A stretch of 64,000 bases of DNA, taken from positions 1 through 64,000 of the forward strand of contig JAGAQY010000034.1 in the NCBI GenBank assembly GCA_017622495.1, given 5' to 3'. The notes beneath the pieces were generated by a model that had not been told where the DNA came from, ran no database searches, and saw only the letters and a program-made list of their open reading frames with translations. The DNA is from Bacteroidaceae bacterium (lineage in GTDB: Bacteria; Bacteroidota; Bacteroidia; Bacteroidales; Bacteroidaceae). Positions 1 to 7,257 of this stretch are shown one piece after another (within the stretch, counting starts at the first letter, position 1; each line of letters opens with the position of its first letter). The translations under genes were made by a program, and so were the position numbers.

Positions 1-24
1 CATACTTGAGATTTCGTTTGGAAT

Positions 25-123
25 GTAAACCTATTTTGGATTATCTTTGCAATGCGTAAACTCATATAGGAATAAAGATTTCCAGTGTAAACCTATATCG
101 GACTCTAAGTTTAATCTGTCAAC
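25..123. repeat. 31-nt-period tandem motif GTAAAC(C)TAT..GGA
   Basis: The hexamer GTAAAC begins at 25, 56 and 87, exactly 31 nt apart, and a degenerate GTCAAC begins at 118. The first and third copies extend to GTAAACCTATtTtGGA-like sequence; the second reads GTAAACtcATATaGGA. The rest of each unit differs. About three helical turns separate the copies, which would suit a repeated protein-binding site, but no protein partner is evident and the array may continue left of the window. Confidence 0.5.
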
Positions 124-133
124 TTTTTTCAGT

Positions 134-255
134 ACACTGCACATAACTATCAGTACTTCCTTGCAAGTACTGCAGTACTTAAGGCCAAGTACTCGAGTAC
201 TTACGGCTAAGTACTCGAGTACTGACAAGGAAGTACTGGTTTTTTTGTGCAGTGT
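134..255. repeat. Palindrome array A (22-nt period) inside nested inverted repeats
   Basis: Three 16-nt palindromes of the type AAGTACTCGAGTACTT start at 165, 187 and 209, exactly 22 nt apart with 6-nt spacers. The first has GC instead of CG at its centre and the third ends in G. They are enclosed by a perfect 13-bp inverted repeat (151-163 CAGTACTTCCTTG with 226-238) and an outer perfect 10-bp inverted repeat (134-143 ACACTGCACA with 246-255). A T-run (239-246) follows the inner stem. The element lies downstream of the DUF4837 gene, which ends at 399 on the minus strand. As RNA or extruded DNA it would form a closed multibranch structure. Confidence 0.85.
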
Positions 256-378
256 GCCATCGTTGCCAATATATAGCTTTGCTTTAAGATGGCTTGCTTG
301 CTCGGCAATAATTAAAAAAGTTTATCATTGCTCTCGCTTCACTCTGCCAAAGCCAACCGATTTATGAACTTTCGCCAT
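256..378 (+). repeat. Dispersed intergenic repeat R, copy 1
   Basis: About 120 nt running from GCCAATATATAGC to CCAACCGATTTATGAACTTT and then CGCCAT. The same sequence recurs inverted at 29773-29921 and in part at 30280-30432, with a degenerate match near 43291-43356. Shared blocks include TTTAAGATGGCTTGC, TTGCTCGGCAAT, GCTCTCGCT and CCAACCGATTTATGAAC. No coding potential is convincing. It directly abuts palindrome array A. The remaining gene-free sequence in 1-398 holds the 31-nt-period motif and nothing else I recognise. Confidence 0.8.
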
Positions 379-398
379 AAGGATTGGCGGAGATGGCA

Positions 399-1532
399 TT
401 ACTTTATCTCCGGCTCGATGACTATCTCGTCCAATCCATACGAGAGGTCGCTCACCTCGGCCTGCTGAGGAAGCTGCAAGGTGTAGAGGGCTGCCTCCAT
501 GCGGCGCATGAGGTCGCGCTTGAGCGACTCGGGGGCATAAATGAAGGCTTCGGCTACAACAACACGGCCATTCACCTCATCTACACGCGAATGCGACACA
601 AAGGGGCCTCCCATGCGGTCGCCCTGCACACGCCACAATCCACGAGCCACTTGAGCATACTTGCCATGTACGGTGGCATCCTCCACGTACACGAAATCGC
701 GCTGAGTAGTCATATAACTGCCTTCGGGACCTCCAGGAATGTTGGCCTTCATCACCGAGTCGCGCTTGTCAAGGAAGTACTCGAGCGTGAAGGTATTCTT
801 ATCGGTATAAGGGTATGAGTAGAGCACTATGCTCATGTCTTTCTTGCCAGTGTTGGTCGATGCCCAAAGGAAGTCCTTGCCCTTCTTGAACTTGTTGAGC
901 TCCCAAGGCACCCATACATCTACGCCAAGGATTTCCTTGGCAAATCGTGACACATCGGGGTTGTGCTCCTCGCGTAGGTTGTTTATCTCGCGATTCATCT
1001 CGGCACGGGTAAAGAAGTCGATGATAGACTGGGCATTGTCTTCCACATATTTAGCCAGGCTGGCCTCATCGGGAGCCTGCAGCGTCATTACCATCTGCGG
1101 ATAGGAATATACATCACGGGCAAACTTCAGTTTGGGCTGGGTGTAGATATTCTGGATGTCTACCTTGATGATATTGCGCATGATGCGAAACATATTGCTG
1201 CTCATGCCACTGGGAACCACGCGAGTGATACGGAACGAACGCTCCGACTGTGGCAATCCAGGCACATCGCTGTCAAGCACGTTGAATACGGCACGGCCCA
1301 GGGGACGTTCCCATTGATCATCGTCCATCACCACAAGCATCTCGTAGGGCATGCCGCTGGCATTGGGCATCAAGAGACTCTTTTTGCTTCTCTTCTTTCC
1401 GGAGGCTTTCTTCACGGTCTCCTTCTTGGCAGTCTTCTTTGCTGCCCCCTCTTTGTTTTCCTCTTTGTTGCCGCAGCTGGCTATGCTGAGCGCCATCACT
1501 AAAGCGGCTGTGTAGAATAATACTTTTTTCAT
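399..1532 (-). CDS. DUF4837 family lipoprotein
   Basis: A 377-residue protein of unknown function resembling DUF4837, a family I associate with Bacteroidetes. The start at 1532 (MKKVLFYTAALVMALSIASC) gives a typical lipoprotein signal peptide with the lipobox Cys about residue 20; an upstream in-frame Met at 1559 would add nine residues and overlap the previous gene. A Lys/Glu-rich linker (residues 21-53) follows, then the conserved part starting PNASGMPYEMLVVMDDDQW. It probably sits in the periplasm or outer membrane as a lipid-anchored protein. It is the second gene after the regulator-like gene ending at 1556, with a gap of only 23 nt, so the two are likely cotranscribed. The family assignment is from recall of its motif pattern; no activity can be inferred. 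Confidence 0.75.
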   Translation of the reverse strand: MKKVLFYTAALVMALSIASCGNKEENKEGAAKKTAKKETVKKASGKKRSKKSLLMPNASGMPYEMLVVMDDDQWERPLGRAVFNVLDSDVPGLPQSERSFRITRVVPSGMSSNMFRIMRNIIKVDIQNIYTQPKLKFARDVYSYPQMVMTLQAPDEASLAKYVEDNAQSIIDFFTRAEMNREINNLREEHNPDVSRFAKEILGVDVWVPWELNKFKKGKDFLWASTNTGKKDMSIVLYSYPYTDKNTFTLEYFLDKRDSVMKANIPGGPEGSYMTTQRDFVYVEDATVHGKYAQVARGLWRVQGDRMGGPFVSHSRVDEVNGRVVVAEAFIYAPESLKRDLMRRMEAALYTLQLPQQAEVSDLSYGLDEIVIEPEIK

Positions 1533-1555
1533 TTTCGTATAGTTATATATTTGTT

Positions 1556-2854
1556 TCAATTCTTCGTAAATACCCAGTCAAACACATCACGAGGCAACTT
1601 GTCCTTGAGGCGGCTCTTGCGGGTCTGCACCGCCTCGGGCGAACTGCCAAGACAGGCACCTATCACCGTAAACGGACAGCCAAGCATGGCCAGCAGGCAG
1701 CAGCGCACATCATCGTTGGTCAGGCGGCCTTCGCTGCGCAGGTTTACATTCACTTGGATAAAGCACTCATCAAGTGCCTTCGACAGGCGCCCGCGCTCAT
1801 CGGCGCCCAGCATCAACGCATCGGCATGTATGCTTGCGCTCATCTTCTCCAAACGTTGAGGCCAGGCACTGACTTGGAATCGTTCATTGCAAAGGGCAAA
1901 GTTGTCACGATAGAGGGCTATGACCTCCTCGCGTGTCAAGGGTTGCTTCTCGGGTTCCTCCTCCGACAGTTCCTGAGCGGTAACGAGCTGTGCCTGATTC
2001 TTCTGCAATGCCTCATACATACGCAGATAGTGACGCTTGCGGCGATAGTCTCTAAGCACGAAGAATATAGCCACTAATAACACGACGACTATGGCTATCA
2101 GCGCCGTACGCACGACGAAGGCGCGATGCTCCTCGGCAGTAATCGGCTCATCCATAGCCTCCATCGACACCATGCGTCCTTCCTCGAAGACTATTCTATA
2201 TACAGGCTCCTCAACCCAGCGCAGATAGGTGCGCATGTCTTCGGGGCTCTTGTTGGCAGAACTCCACTCTTTTGGGCGCGGAGCGAGGTTGCGCTGCTTA
2301 GCAAACACGGTGCCCGAAACAATGGGCAGAAACATGCGCCCGTCAACGAAACGGCAGTCGGTAAACTCCTCCATACGCAGCCATATTGCATCTTGAGGCA
2401 CGGCAAGCGTGTCAGCAAAGCGACCCTTATGCGCTTTCGAGTCATGGATACGCAGCCATTCTATATACTTTATCTCCATCAAGCAAAGGCTATCATCAAC
2501 GACTTGCAGGCGACACTTCCAGGGGTTACTTTGCTTATTGGCCCTATCGCCCCAGAAAGCGGTAAAGTTGAGCCCTTCCCACGAAGAGAGTAGTCCATCA
2601 TACATTTCATAATAACGCCGCTTTCCACGGATAAGTTCGAGTGGCGAGTAGGCTGTCATGTACTCCACGCCGTCGATGACAAGGATGTCGGCATTGTGCG
2701 ACATATCATCGAGCAGCGTCTCCTTGTCTTGAGCTGTAAGCCAGTCTTCGCGTGTCAGGCGGGGATAAAAGCTGTCGCCGTCATACCATGCAAATGTCGG
2801 GACCGACACCAGCATAGCGCATGCCATCACGATATGTCTCCATATTCTGCTCAT
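1556..2854 (-). CDS. Membrane-anchored protein with C-terminal HTH-like domain (possible regulator)
   Basis: A 432-residue protein with an N-terminal signal peptide (about 1-22), an extracytoplasmic region of roughly 220 residues, one transmembrane helix (about 246-267, VVRTALIAIVVVLLVAIFFV), a basic stop-transfer segment, and a cytoplasmic helical tail. The last about 50 residues (TNDDVRCCLLAMLGCPFTVIGACLG..VQTRKSRLKDKL) resemble the helix-turn-helix of LuxR/sigma-type regulators often found at the end of Bacteroidetes one-spanning regulators. I infer a membrane-bound transcriptional regulator that senses something in the periplasm, but no ligand domain is recognisable. It begins the operon with the DUF4837 lipoprotein and has a good Bacteroidetes promoter at 2895-2927. 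Confidence 0.6.
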   Translation of the reverse strand: MSRIWRHIVMACAMLVSVPTFAWYDGDSFYPRLTREDWLTAQDKETLLDDMSHNADILVIDGVEYMTAYSPLELIRGKRRYYEMYDGLLSSWEGLNFTAFWGDRANKQSNPWKCRLQVVDDSLCLMEIKYIEWLRIHDSKAHKGRFADTLAVPQDAIWLRMEEFTDCRFVDGRMFLPIVSGTVFAKQRNLAPRPKEWSSANKSPEDMRTYLRWVEEPVYRIVFEEGRMVSMEAMDEPITAEEHRAFVVRTALIAIVVVLLVAIFFVLRDYRRKRHYLRMYEALQKNQAQLVTAQELSEEEPEKQPLTREEVIALYRDNFALCNERFQVSAWPQRLEKMSASIHADALMLGADERGRLSKALDECFIQVNVNLRSEGRLTNDDVRCCLLAMLGCPFTVIGACLGSSPEAVQTRKSRLKDKLPRDVFDWVFTKN

Positions 2855-2894
2855 CTATACCTACTCATGCTAACGCGATACAAATTTAGTAATG

Positions 2895-2927
2895 CAAATT
2901 TACATTTTATTGCGCGAAACACACAAA
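2895..2927 (-). promoter_or_regulatory. Bacteroidetes-type promoter for the regulator/DUF4837 operon
   Basis: On the minus strand a TTTG box (2924-2927) is followed after 21 nt by TAAATTTG (2895-2902), matching the TTTG/TAnnTTTG consensus. A second TAAATTTG lies at 2881-2888 but has no matching upstream box. The 5' leader would be about 35 nt. Confidence 0.5.
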
Positions 2928-3012
2928 AAAAGGACTTACAAAAAACTTACAATTTGCAACTCCCTGTACGACAATAGCATACAAAGCCCATCAAAGCAGT
3001 ACAGACAGAGTC

Positions 3013-3216
3013 TTAGTTCTTCTCCTTGCGGCGCAATTTCTCACGATACTGCATCGCAAACCAAAGAGCGACGACGAGTACGTAGGCAACGATGACAGTA
3101 ATGGTCTTCTCGGCAGATGACATCTCCTGGTTGCGAGGTACAAAATAGATGGCCATACCAGTAACATAAAACAGCAGCGCAATGCACATCCATAAAGGTT
3201 TCTTGTATATCTTCAT
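3013..3216 (-). CDS. Small two-span membrane protein, unknown function
   Basis: A 67-residue protein starting MKIYKKPLWMCIALLFYV. It has two hydrophobic helices (about residues 8-26 and 36-54) separated by a short loop RNQEMSSAEK, and a strongly basic C-terminus (YREKLRRKEKN), which suggests both ends face the cytoplasm. I do not recognise a family. The Met at 3216 is preferred over one at 3258 because a TACCTTTG promoter box lies at 3225-3232, inside the longer reading frame. It is a single gene, divergent from pyrH. Confidence 0.6.
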   Translation of the reverse strand: MKIYKKPLWMCIALLFYVTGMAIYFVPRNQEMSSAEKTITVIVAYVLVVALWFAMQYREKLRRKEKN

Positions 3217-3224
3217 AATATGGA

Positions 3225-3232
3225 CAAAGGTA
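3225..3232 (-). promoter_or_regulatory. TAnnTTTG -7 box for the small membrane protein
   Basis: TACCTTTG on the minus strand. Transcription would begin only a few nt before the start codon at 3216, giving a very short leader. The best upstream CAAA (TTTG) is 23 nt away, longer than usual. Confidence 0.4.
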
Positions 3233-3294
3233 CGGATTATTGACGTCGATAGATACAAACCCGTCGCTTTTTTAACGAAATATAAGGAACAGCG

Positions 3295-3325
3295 CTTGAG
3301 GTTTGGACAAAAATCATTAGATTTG
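3295..3325 (+). promoter_or_regulatory. pyrH promoter
   Basis: CTTG (3295-3298), 19 nt, then TAGATTTG (3318-3325), a good match to the Bacteroidetes consensus. It predicts a leader of about 35 nt before the pyrH ATG at 3369. Confidence 0.55.
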
Positions 3326-3368
3326 CACTAACTATAAACCAATATCAAGAAATCATAAACAAAGCGAC

Positions 3369-4079
3369 ATGGCAAAATTCAACAGAATCCTCCTGAAGCT
3401 CAGCGGCGAGAGCCTGATGGGCGAACAGCGCTACGGCATTGACGAGAAGCGCCTGGGCGAATATGCAGCCCAGATCAAAGAGATACACGACATGGGTGTG
3501 CAGATTGGCATCGTGATCGGTGGTGGCAACATCTTCCGCGGACTCACTGGAGCAGGCAAGGGTTTCGACCGTGTGAAGGGCGACCAGATGGGTATGCTCG
3601 CTACCGTCATCAACAGCCTCGCACTGAGTTCAGCACTTACTGCCATCGGTGTGAAAGCCCGCGTGCTCACTGCTATCCGCATGGAGCCTATCGGTGAGTT
3701 CTACACCAAGTGGAAAGCTATCGACAGCATGGAGGCTGGCGAAGTGGTTATCCTCAGCGGTGGCACGGGCAACCCCTATTTCACCACAGACACAGGCTCA
3801 TCGCTCCGTGGCATTGAGATTGAGGCCGACGTAATGCTCAAGGGAACCCGCGTTGACGGCATTTACACTGCCGACCCCGAGAAAGATCCTACAGCGACCA
3901 AGTTCAGTGAAATCACCTACGACGAAATCTATAACCTCGGCCTTAAGGTAATGGACCTCACCGCTACCACCATGTGCAAGCAGAACAACCTCCCCATCTA
4001 CGTATTCAACATGGATGTGGTAGGCAACCTCAAGAAGGTAATCGAGGGAGAGAACATCGGTACCTATGTGCACAACTAA
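3369..4079 (+). CDS. pyrH: UMP kinase
   Basis: Uridylate kinase of the bacterial amino-acid-kinase fold, converting UMP and ATP to UDP and ADP in pyrimidine synthesis, in the cytoplasm. At 236 residues it has the usual family length. Visible motifs are KLSGES (10-15), GGGNIFRG (51-58), DQMGMLATVIN (72-82) and GGTGNPYFTTDT (131-142), which form the nucleotide and UMP sites. It starts with ATG about 35 nt after a good promoter and is followed by a strong terminator, so it is probably monocistronic here. In many bacteria pyrH neighbours frr; in this window frr is 5 kb downstream, beyond the polyphosphate cluster. Confidence 0.97.
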   Translation: MAKFNRILLKLSGESLMGEQRYGIDEKRLGEYAAQIKEIHDMGVQIGIVIGGGNIFRGLTGAGKGFDRVKGDQMGMLATVINSLALSSALTAIGVKARVLTAIRMEPIGEFYTKWKAIDSMEAGEVVILSGGTGNPYFTTDTGSSLRGIEIEADVMLKGTRVDGIYTADPEKDPTATKFSEITYDEIYNLGLKVMDLTATTMCKQNNLPIYVFNMDVVGNLKKVIEGENIGTYVHN

Positions 4080-4104
4080 GAGGTAAGTACACATATACAA
4101 ATAC

Positions 4105-4134
4105 GAGCAGGGGCACTAATTGGTGCCCCTGCTC
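4105..4134. terminator. Rho-independent terminator between convergent pyrH and the Cthe_2159-like gene
   Basis: Perfect 12-bp stem GAGCAGGGGCAC / GTGCCCCTGCTC with a 6-nt loop, followed by TTTCT on the plus strand. It lies between the pyrH stop (4079) and the end of the convergent gene (4156), so it may serve both. Confidence 0.85.
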
Positions 4135-4155
4135 TTTCTATATCACGCAAACAAA

Positions 4156-5802
4156 TTATTCGCCTACCTCATAGCCTGCATACACGGCACTATTGGAGAA
4201 GGTCAGTGTGCCAGCTACCTGCAGAGGCTCTTCATAGGAGCGCACATGCAATGAGCCACCATCGATAGCCAAGTTGCCATCAGTATCTACGCCGCGAGAG
4301 CGGGAGTCAAGTGCATCGTGCTTATGGGTAGCACCCGAAGCCACCACAGTGACAGTACTATTCTTCAGTGCCACATTGCCCACATTGTTGATTCCCTTGC
4401 CGCCTGTGCCTGTGCTCTTGGCGCCAACAGTCATATTCTCTATGGTGAGCACACCCTTGCTACGAAGTGCTGCTGCAGAAGAGAGTTCCTGCACATCGGC
4501 CTCATAAAGGGCATTGCCTTCGGTGATAGCGGTGAGTTTGCCACCAGCGAGCGTCATATTCCCCTCACTCATGACTGCCTTGGCACCAGCGCCCTTGGCT
4601 GTAGCTTGCAAAACGCCGCCTGTCATACCAAGCGTCGACATGGCGCGTACGGCATGGCCTTTATCGCCAGTAGTAGTCACCTTGATGAGTCCGCCCTTAA
4701 TATCTATATAAGGTGTAATGAGCGGGTCGATATTGCCGGCATCGTCACCTTCGTAAGAGGCTGTGATACCCTCATCGACCGCAGAGACGGTAAGTTTGCC
4801 GCCACCAATCTCGATATATCCCTTACCAATATCAAGGCCGTCTTGCTGTGCTGTAACATTGACTACGCCACCATACATGATGAAGCGGTCGTTGGTATTG
4901 ATACCATCGCGCACAGAATTGACCGTAACATTACCGCTACGCACACGCACATAGTCGTCGCTCACGATGCCGTGGCCTCCTATACTCTGTACGTCGAGCG
5001 AGCCTTTACCGCTGAACACGAGCTGGCCTTCGCTGAAGAAAGTGCCCTTCTGGTCCTCACCCGTAGTCATGGTGTAGGTGACGCCATCTTTCAGTGTGTT
5101 GGTAGTGCCATCGGCAAGTTCTACCATAATAGTCTTTCCCGACTGGATATTGACAGCAGCTCCCGTAGGATTGGTGATATTGATGCCCTCCATCTTCACC
5201 TGTGTCTTATAGTCGGAATAGAGTTTGAACGAGCCGTTCGTAGTGGTACCCTTCAACGTATAGGCGATATTCTTCTTGGTAGAAGATACTACCACGTGAG
5301 CACCCGTCACTCTCGACATCACGCCGCTCACCGTACCGCTTACCGTGGCCTTGTCGCCATCATAAGTAATCGTGACACGGTTTGTCGGAGTATAGTTCTC
5401 TATAAAATCTCCATAGCCACCGTCAGCAGCATCGGTAATGACCTTTTCCGCGACCTCGGTGTAGGAGGTGTCGTCGGTAGGGTCGATGGCTACGTCGACA
5501 TAGGCACCGTCGTAGCTGTATTGGTTTTCGTAAGACCAAGGAACGGAAAATTCTATGGCTTCAATGCCATCAACGGCATAGCTCACAGAAAACTTCTCAC
5601 CCAGCGATCCATACGCTTCGCCATCATTGACAATATACAACACTGTCCCCTCTTCATTGAAAAACATCTCTGTTCCAATACCAGGGAACTTTGCAGATGT
5701 ACCATCTTTACATATCACACAGAAATCAGCAGGATCCGCAAGATCTGCCCATGACATTAATGTTGTCAACAAGGCACAAGAAAGAAATATCAATCGCTTC
5801 AT
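4156..5802 (-). CDS. Secreted Cthe_2159-like carbohydrate-binding beta-helix protein
   Basis: A 548-residue secreted protein. It has a signal peptide (about 1-19, MKRLIFLSCALLTTLMSWA), an Asp/Tyr-rich N-terminal region, then a long repetitive region rich in Gly, Val, Thr and Asn (about 130-540) with strands such as GITNPTGAAVNIQSGKTI.. and GGKLTVSAVDEGI. This pattern fits the Cthe_2159 family (carbohydrate-binding domain PF14262), a right-handed beta-helix reported to bind polygalacturonate. Its start overlaps the stop of the preceding T9SS-tail-like gene by ATGA, so translation is probably coupled. Members of this family often occur near CotH, VTC and DUF4956 genes; VTC and DUF4956 are both present here. 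The family call is from motif recall. Confidence 0.75.
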   Translation of the reverse strand: MKRLIFLSCALLTTLMSWADLADPADFCVICKDGTSAKFPGIGTEMFFNEEGTVLYIVNDGEAYGSLGEKFSVSYAVDGIEAIEFSVPWSYENQYSYDGAYVDVAIDPTDDTSYTEVAEKVITDAADGGYGDFIENYTPTNRVTITYDGDKATVSGTVSGVMSRVTGAHVVVSSTKKNIAYTLKGTTTNGSFKLYSDYKTQVKMEGINITNPTGAAVNIQSGKTIMVELADGTTNTLKDGVTYTMTTGEDQKGTFFSEGQLVFSGKGSLDVQSIGGHGIVSDDYVRVRSGNVTVNSVRDGINTNDRFIMYGGVVNVTAQQDGLDIGKGYIEIGGGKLTVSAVDEGITASYEGDDAGNIDPLITPYIDIKGGLIKVTTTGDKGHAVRAMSTLGMTGGVLQATAKGAGAKAVMSEGNMTLAGGKLTAITEGNALYEADVQELSSAAALRSKGVLTIENMTVGAKSTGTGGKGINNVGNVALKNSTVTVVASGATHKHDALDSRSRGVDTDGNLAIDGGSLHVRSYEEPLQVAGTLTFSNSAVYAGYEVGE

Positions 5803-6263
5803 TGCTTCACAAATTTAAGGGTTTCACTTCCAACAACTACCATGTATATACCTGCGGGCAGATGTGCTACACTTATAGTAGATGACGCTATCGTCTGTAG
5901 GTGCGACAGTACACGACTTCCATTGACATGATACACAACAACAGAAGTCCCAACTGGAGAATTTACAGACAGTTCTTCACAATCGGAAGAGTAGGACACA
6001 ACTTTATTTTTTTGTATTTTATCCACTGAACCTGTTATATAAAAGAATAGCTTCTCTACATCCTTTATATTAAAAGTTCCTAAAACATTTCCATCGTAAT
6101 GGAAAAGCATCTGTCCGTTAGAGAAAGTTATTTTTGCATTGTCGTAAGGATAATGCCAATACTCTGTCGTCTTATCCGCCGTAACCACAGCAATCTGCTG
6201 CGCTCTCACCTGCACCACTCCCAAAAGCAGCAATGCAAGAATCAAATAAAGATTTCTTTTCAT
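5799..6263 (-). CDS. Small secreted protein ending in a T9SS type A-like tail
   Basis: A 154-residue protein with a clear signal peptide (MKRNLYLILALLLLGVVQVRA) and a short beta-rich middle. The C-terminal about 75 residues (VNSPVGTSVVVYHVNGSRV..LPAGIYMVVVGSETLKFVKQ) look like the type A sorting domain of type IX secretion substrates, with the typical LPAGIY and K(F/V) ending. It may be exported to the surface by T9SS or be a remnant of such a protein, as the passenger region (about 60 residues) is very small. It overlaps the next gene by 4 nt and follows the DUF2490 gene after 18 nt, so it belongs to the same operon. Confidence 0.65.
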   Translation of the reverse strand: MKRNLYLILALLLLGVVQVRAQQIAVVTADKTTEYWHYPYDNAKITFSNGQMLFHYDGNVLGTFNIKDVEKLFFYITGSVDKIQKNKVVSYSSDCEELSVNSPVGTSVVVYHVNGSRVLSHLQTIASSTISVAHLPAGIYMVVVGSETLKFVKQ

Positions 6264-6281
6264 AATTCTCGTATCTTATGA

Positions 6282-7085
6282 TTAGAGTTCGATAGATGCA
6301 CCTACGCCCAAAATATGACCGCTGATGTCATCCACATCGTTATAGTCCTGATAACGATAGAACAGCGTCAGCTTGGCATCCTTAGTCACCTTATAATCGG
6401 TACCAACAGTGTAGCGTATCTTGTCAAACTTCATCGCATCGTCCAATTGATTGTATACCTCCACCTCTGCATAAGGTTCAAACTTCGACTTCTTGATATC
6501 GTAGCTTACCGACAATCTGGAGCGTAGCTTATGGTCGTCCTTGGCCAATTTGTCATCAATCAGCAGTTCGGGCACATCGTCCCACATATCAAAAGCGGGG
6601 TGGTAACCATACCGTTCACGTTCACACTGTGCGGCCATTCTATGGGTAAACTGATAGCGTTCGCGGAGCGAGAACTTGACGCGACCCCACTTCACGGAAC
6701 CGGTCAGCGATGCTGTGGCGCGATGGCGGGTATACCAATAAGGTGCATCCACATTCTTGTGCTTAGGCACGGTGGGGTCCTCATCGCGATACTTTATCTC
6801 GGTCTCTGCAGGATTGTGCATCGACATGATAACATAGCCTATATCAGCCTTAAGGAAGGGAACTTTCTTGTTCTTGTACGACAAGTTGAGTCCGGCTGTA
6901 AAACGCTCTACCTCTGAGGAGTTTTGATGAGTACGATACTCACCCTCCATTGAGAGTTCAAACTGTTTGTTCAGCTTGGTAGACAATTCCAAACTCTCCC
7001 ACACACCAAAGTCGCTCTGCGCCCAAGCGGTGCTTGAAGCTAACAATAGGCATCCAATGCCTAAGATTCTATTTCTGATATTCAT
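6282..7085 (-). CDS. DUF2490 family outer-membrane protein
   Basis: A 267-residue protein starting MNIRNRILGIGCLLLASSTAWAQ, a signal peptide, followed by a beta-rich body with many aromatic and charged alternations typical of outer-membrane beta-barrels (for example FELSMEGEYRTH and LTLFYRYQDYNDVDD). It ends ILGVGASIEL. I recognise the pattern of DUF2490, a family of unknown function with a probable barrel. Two upstream in-frame Met codons (7091 and 7124) are less likely starts. It lies between DUF4956 and the T9SS-tail-like gene in the polyphosphate-type cluster; palindrome array B sits immediately upstream. Confidence 0.75.
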   Translation of the reverse strand: MNIRNRILGIGCLLLASSTAWAQSDFGVWESLELSTKLNKQFELSMEGEYRTHQNSSEVERFTAGLNLSYKNKKVPFLKADIGYVIMSMHNPAETEIKYRDEDPTVPKHKNVDAPYWYTRHRATASLTGSVKWGRVKFSLRERYQFTHRMAAQCERERYGYHPAFDMWDDVPELLIDDKLAKDDHKLRSRLSVSYDIKKSKFEPYAEVEVYNQLDDAMKFDKIRYTVGTDYKVTKDAKLTLFYRYQDYNDVDDISGHILGVGASIEL

Positions 7086-7146
7086 AGTCATTTCTTGTTT
7101 TTTCGTAGCAAAGATAGGTTTCAATTCTGAAAAGAAGTTGAAAAAA

Positions 7147-7248
7147 CTACATATATGTATTATTTTTTGTTCATATATGTAATAAATTTAGTACACATAT
7201 GTACTTTTTCTCGTACACATATGTACTTTTTCTCGTACATATATGTAC
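7147..7248. repeat. Palindrome array B (22-nt period, GTAC-ATAT-GTAC type)
   Basis: Five units start at 7147, 7169, 7191, 7213 and 7235, exactly 22 nt apart. The last is a perfect 14-bp palindrome GTACATATATGTAC; the third and fourth are GTACACATATGTAC, and the first two are degenerate (CTACATATATGTAT, GTTCATATATGTAA). The two spacers between units 3, 4 and 5 are identical (TTTTTCTC). The array begins 10 nt past the DUF4956 stop and fills most of the gap before DUF2490, so it would lie inside the polycistronic transcript if the cluster is one operon. Confidence 0.85.
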
Positions 7249-7257
7249 CGTTATAGA

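Noticed and set aside
4318..5754. 478-codon open frame on the plus strand
   Set aside because: Antisense to the Cthe_2159-like gene; its composition (His/Ile-rich, no domain) is that of a shadow frame.
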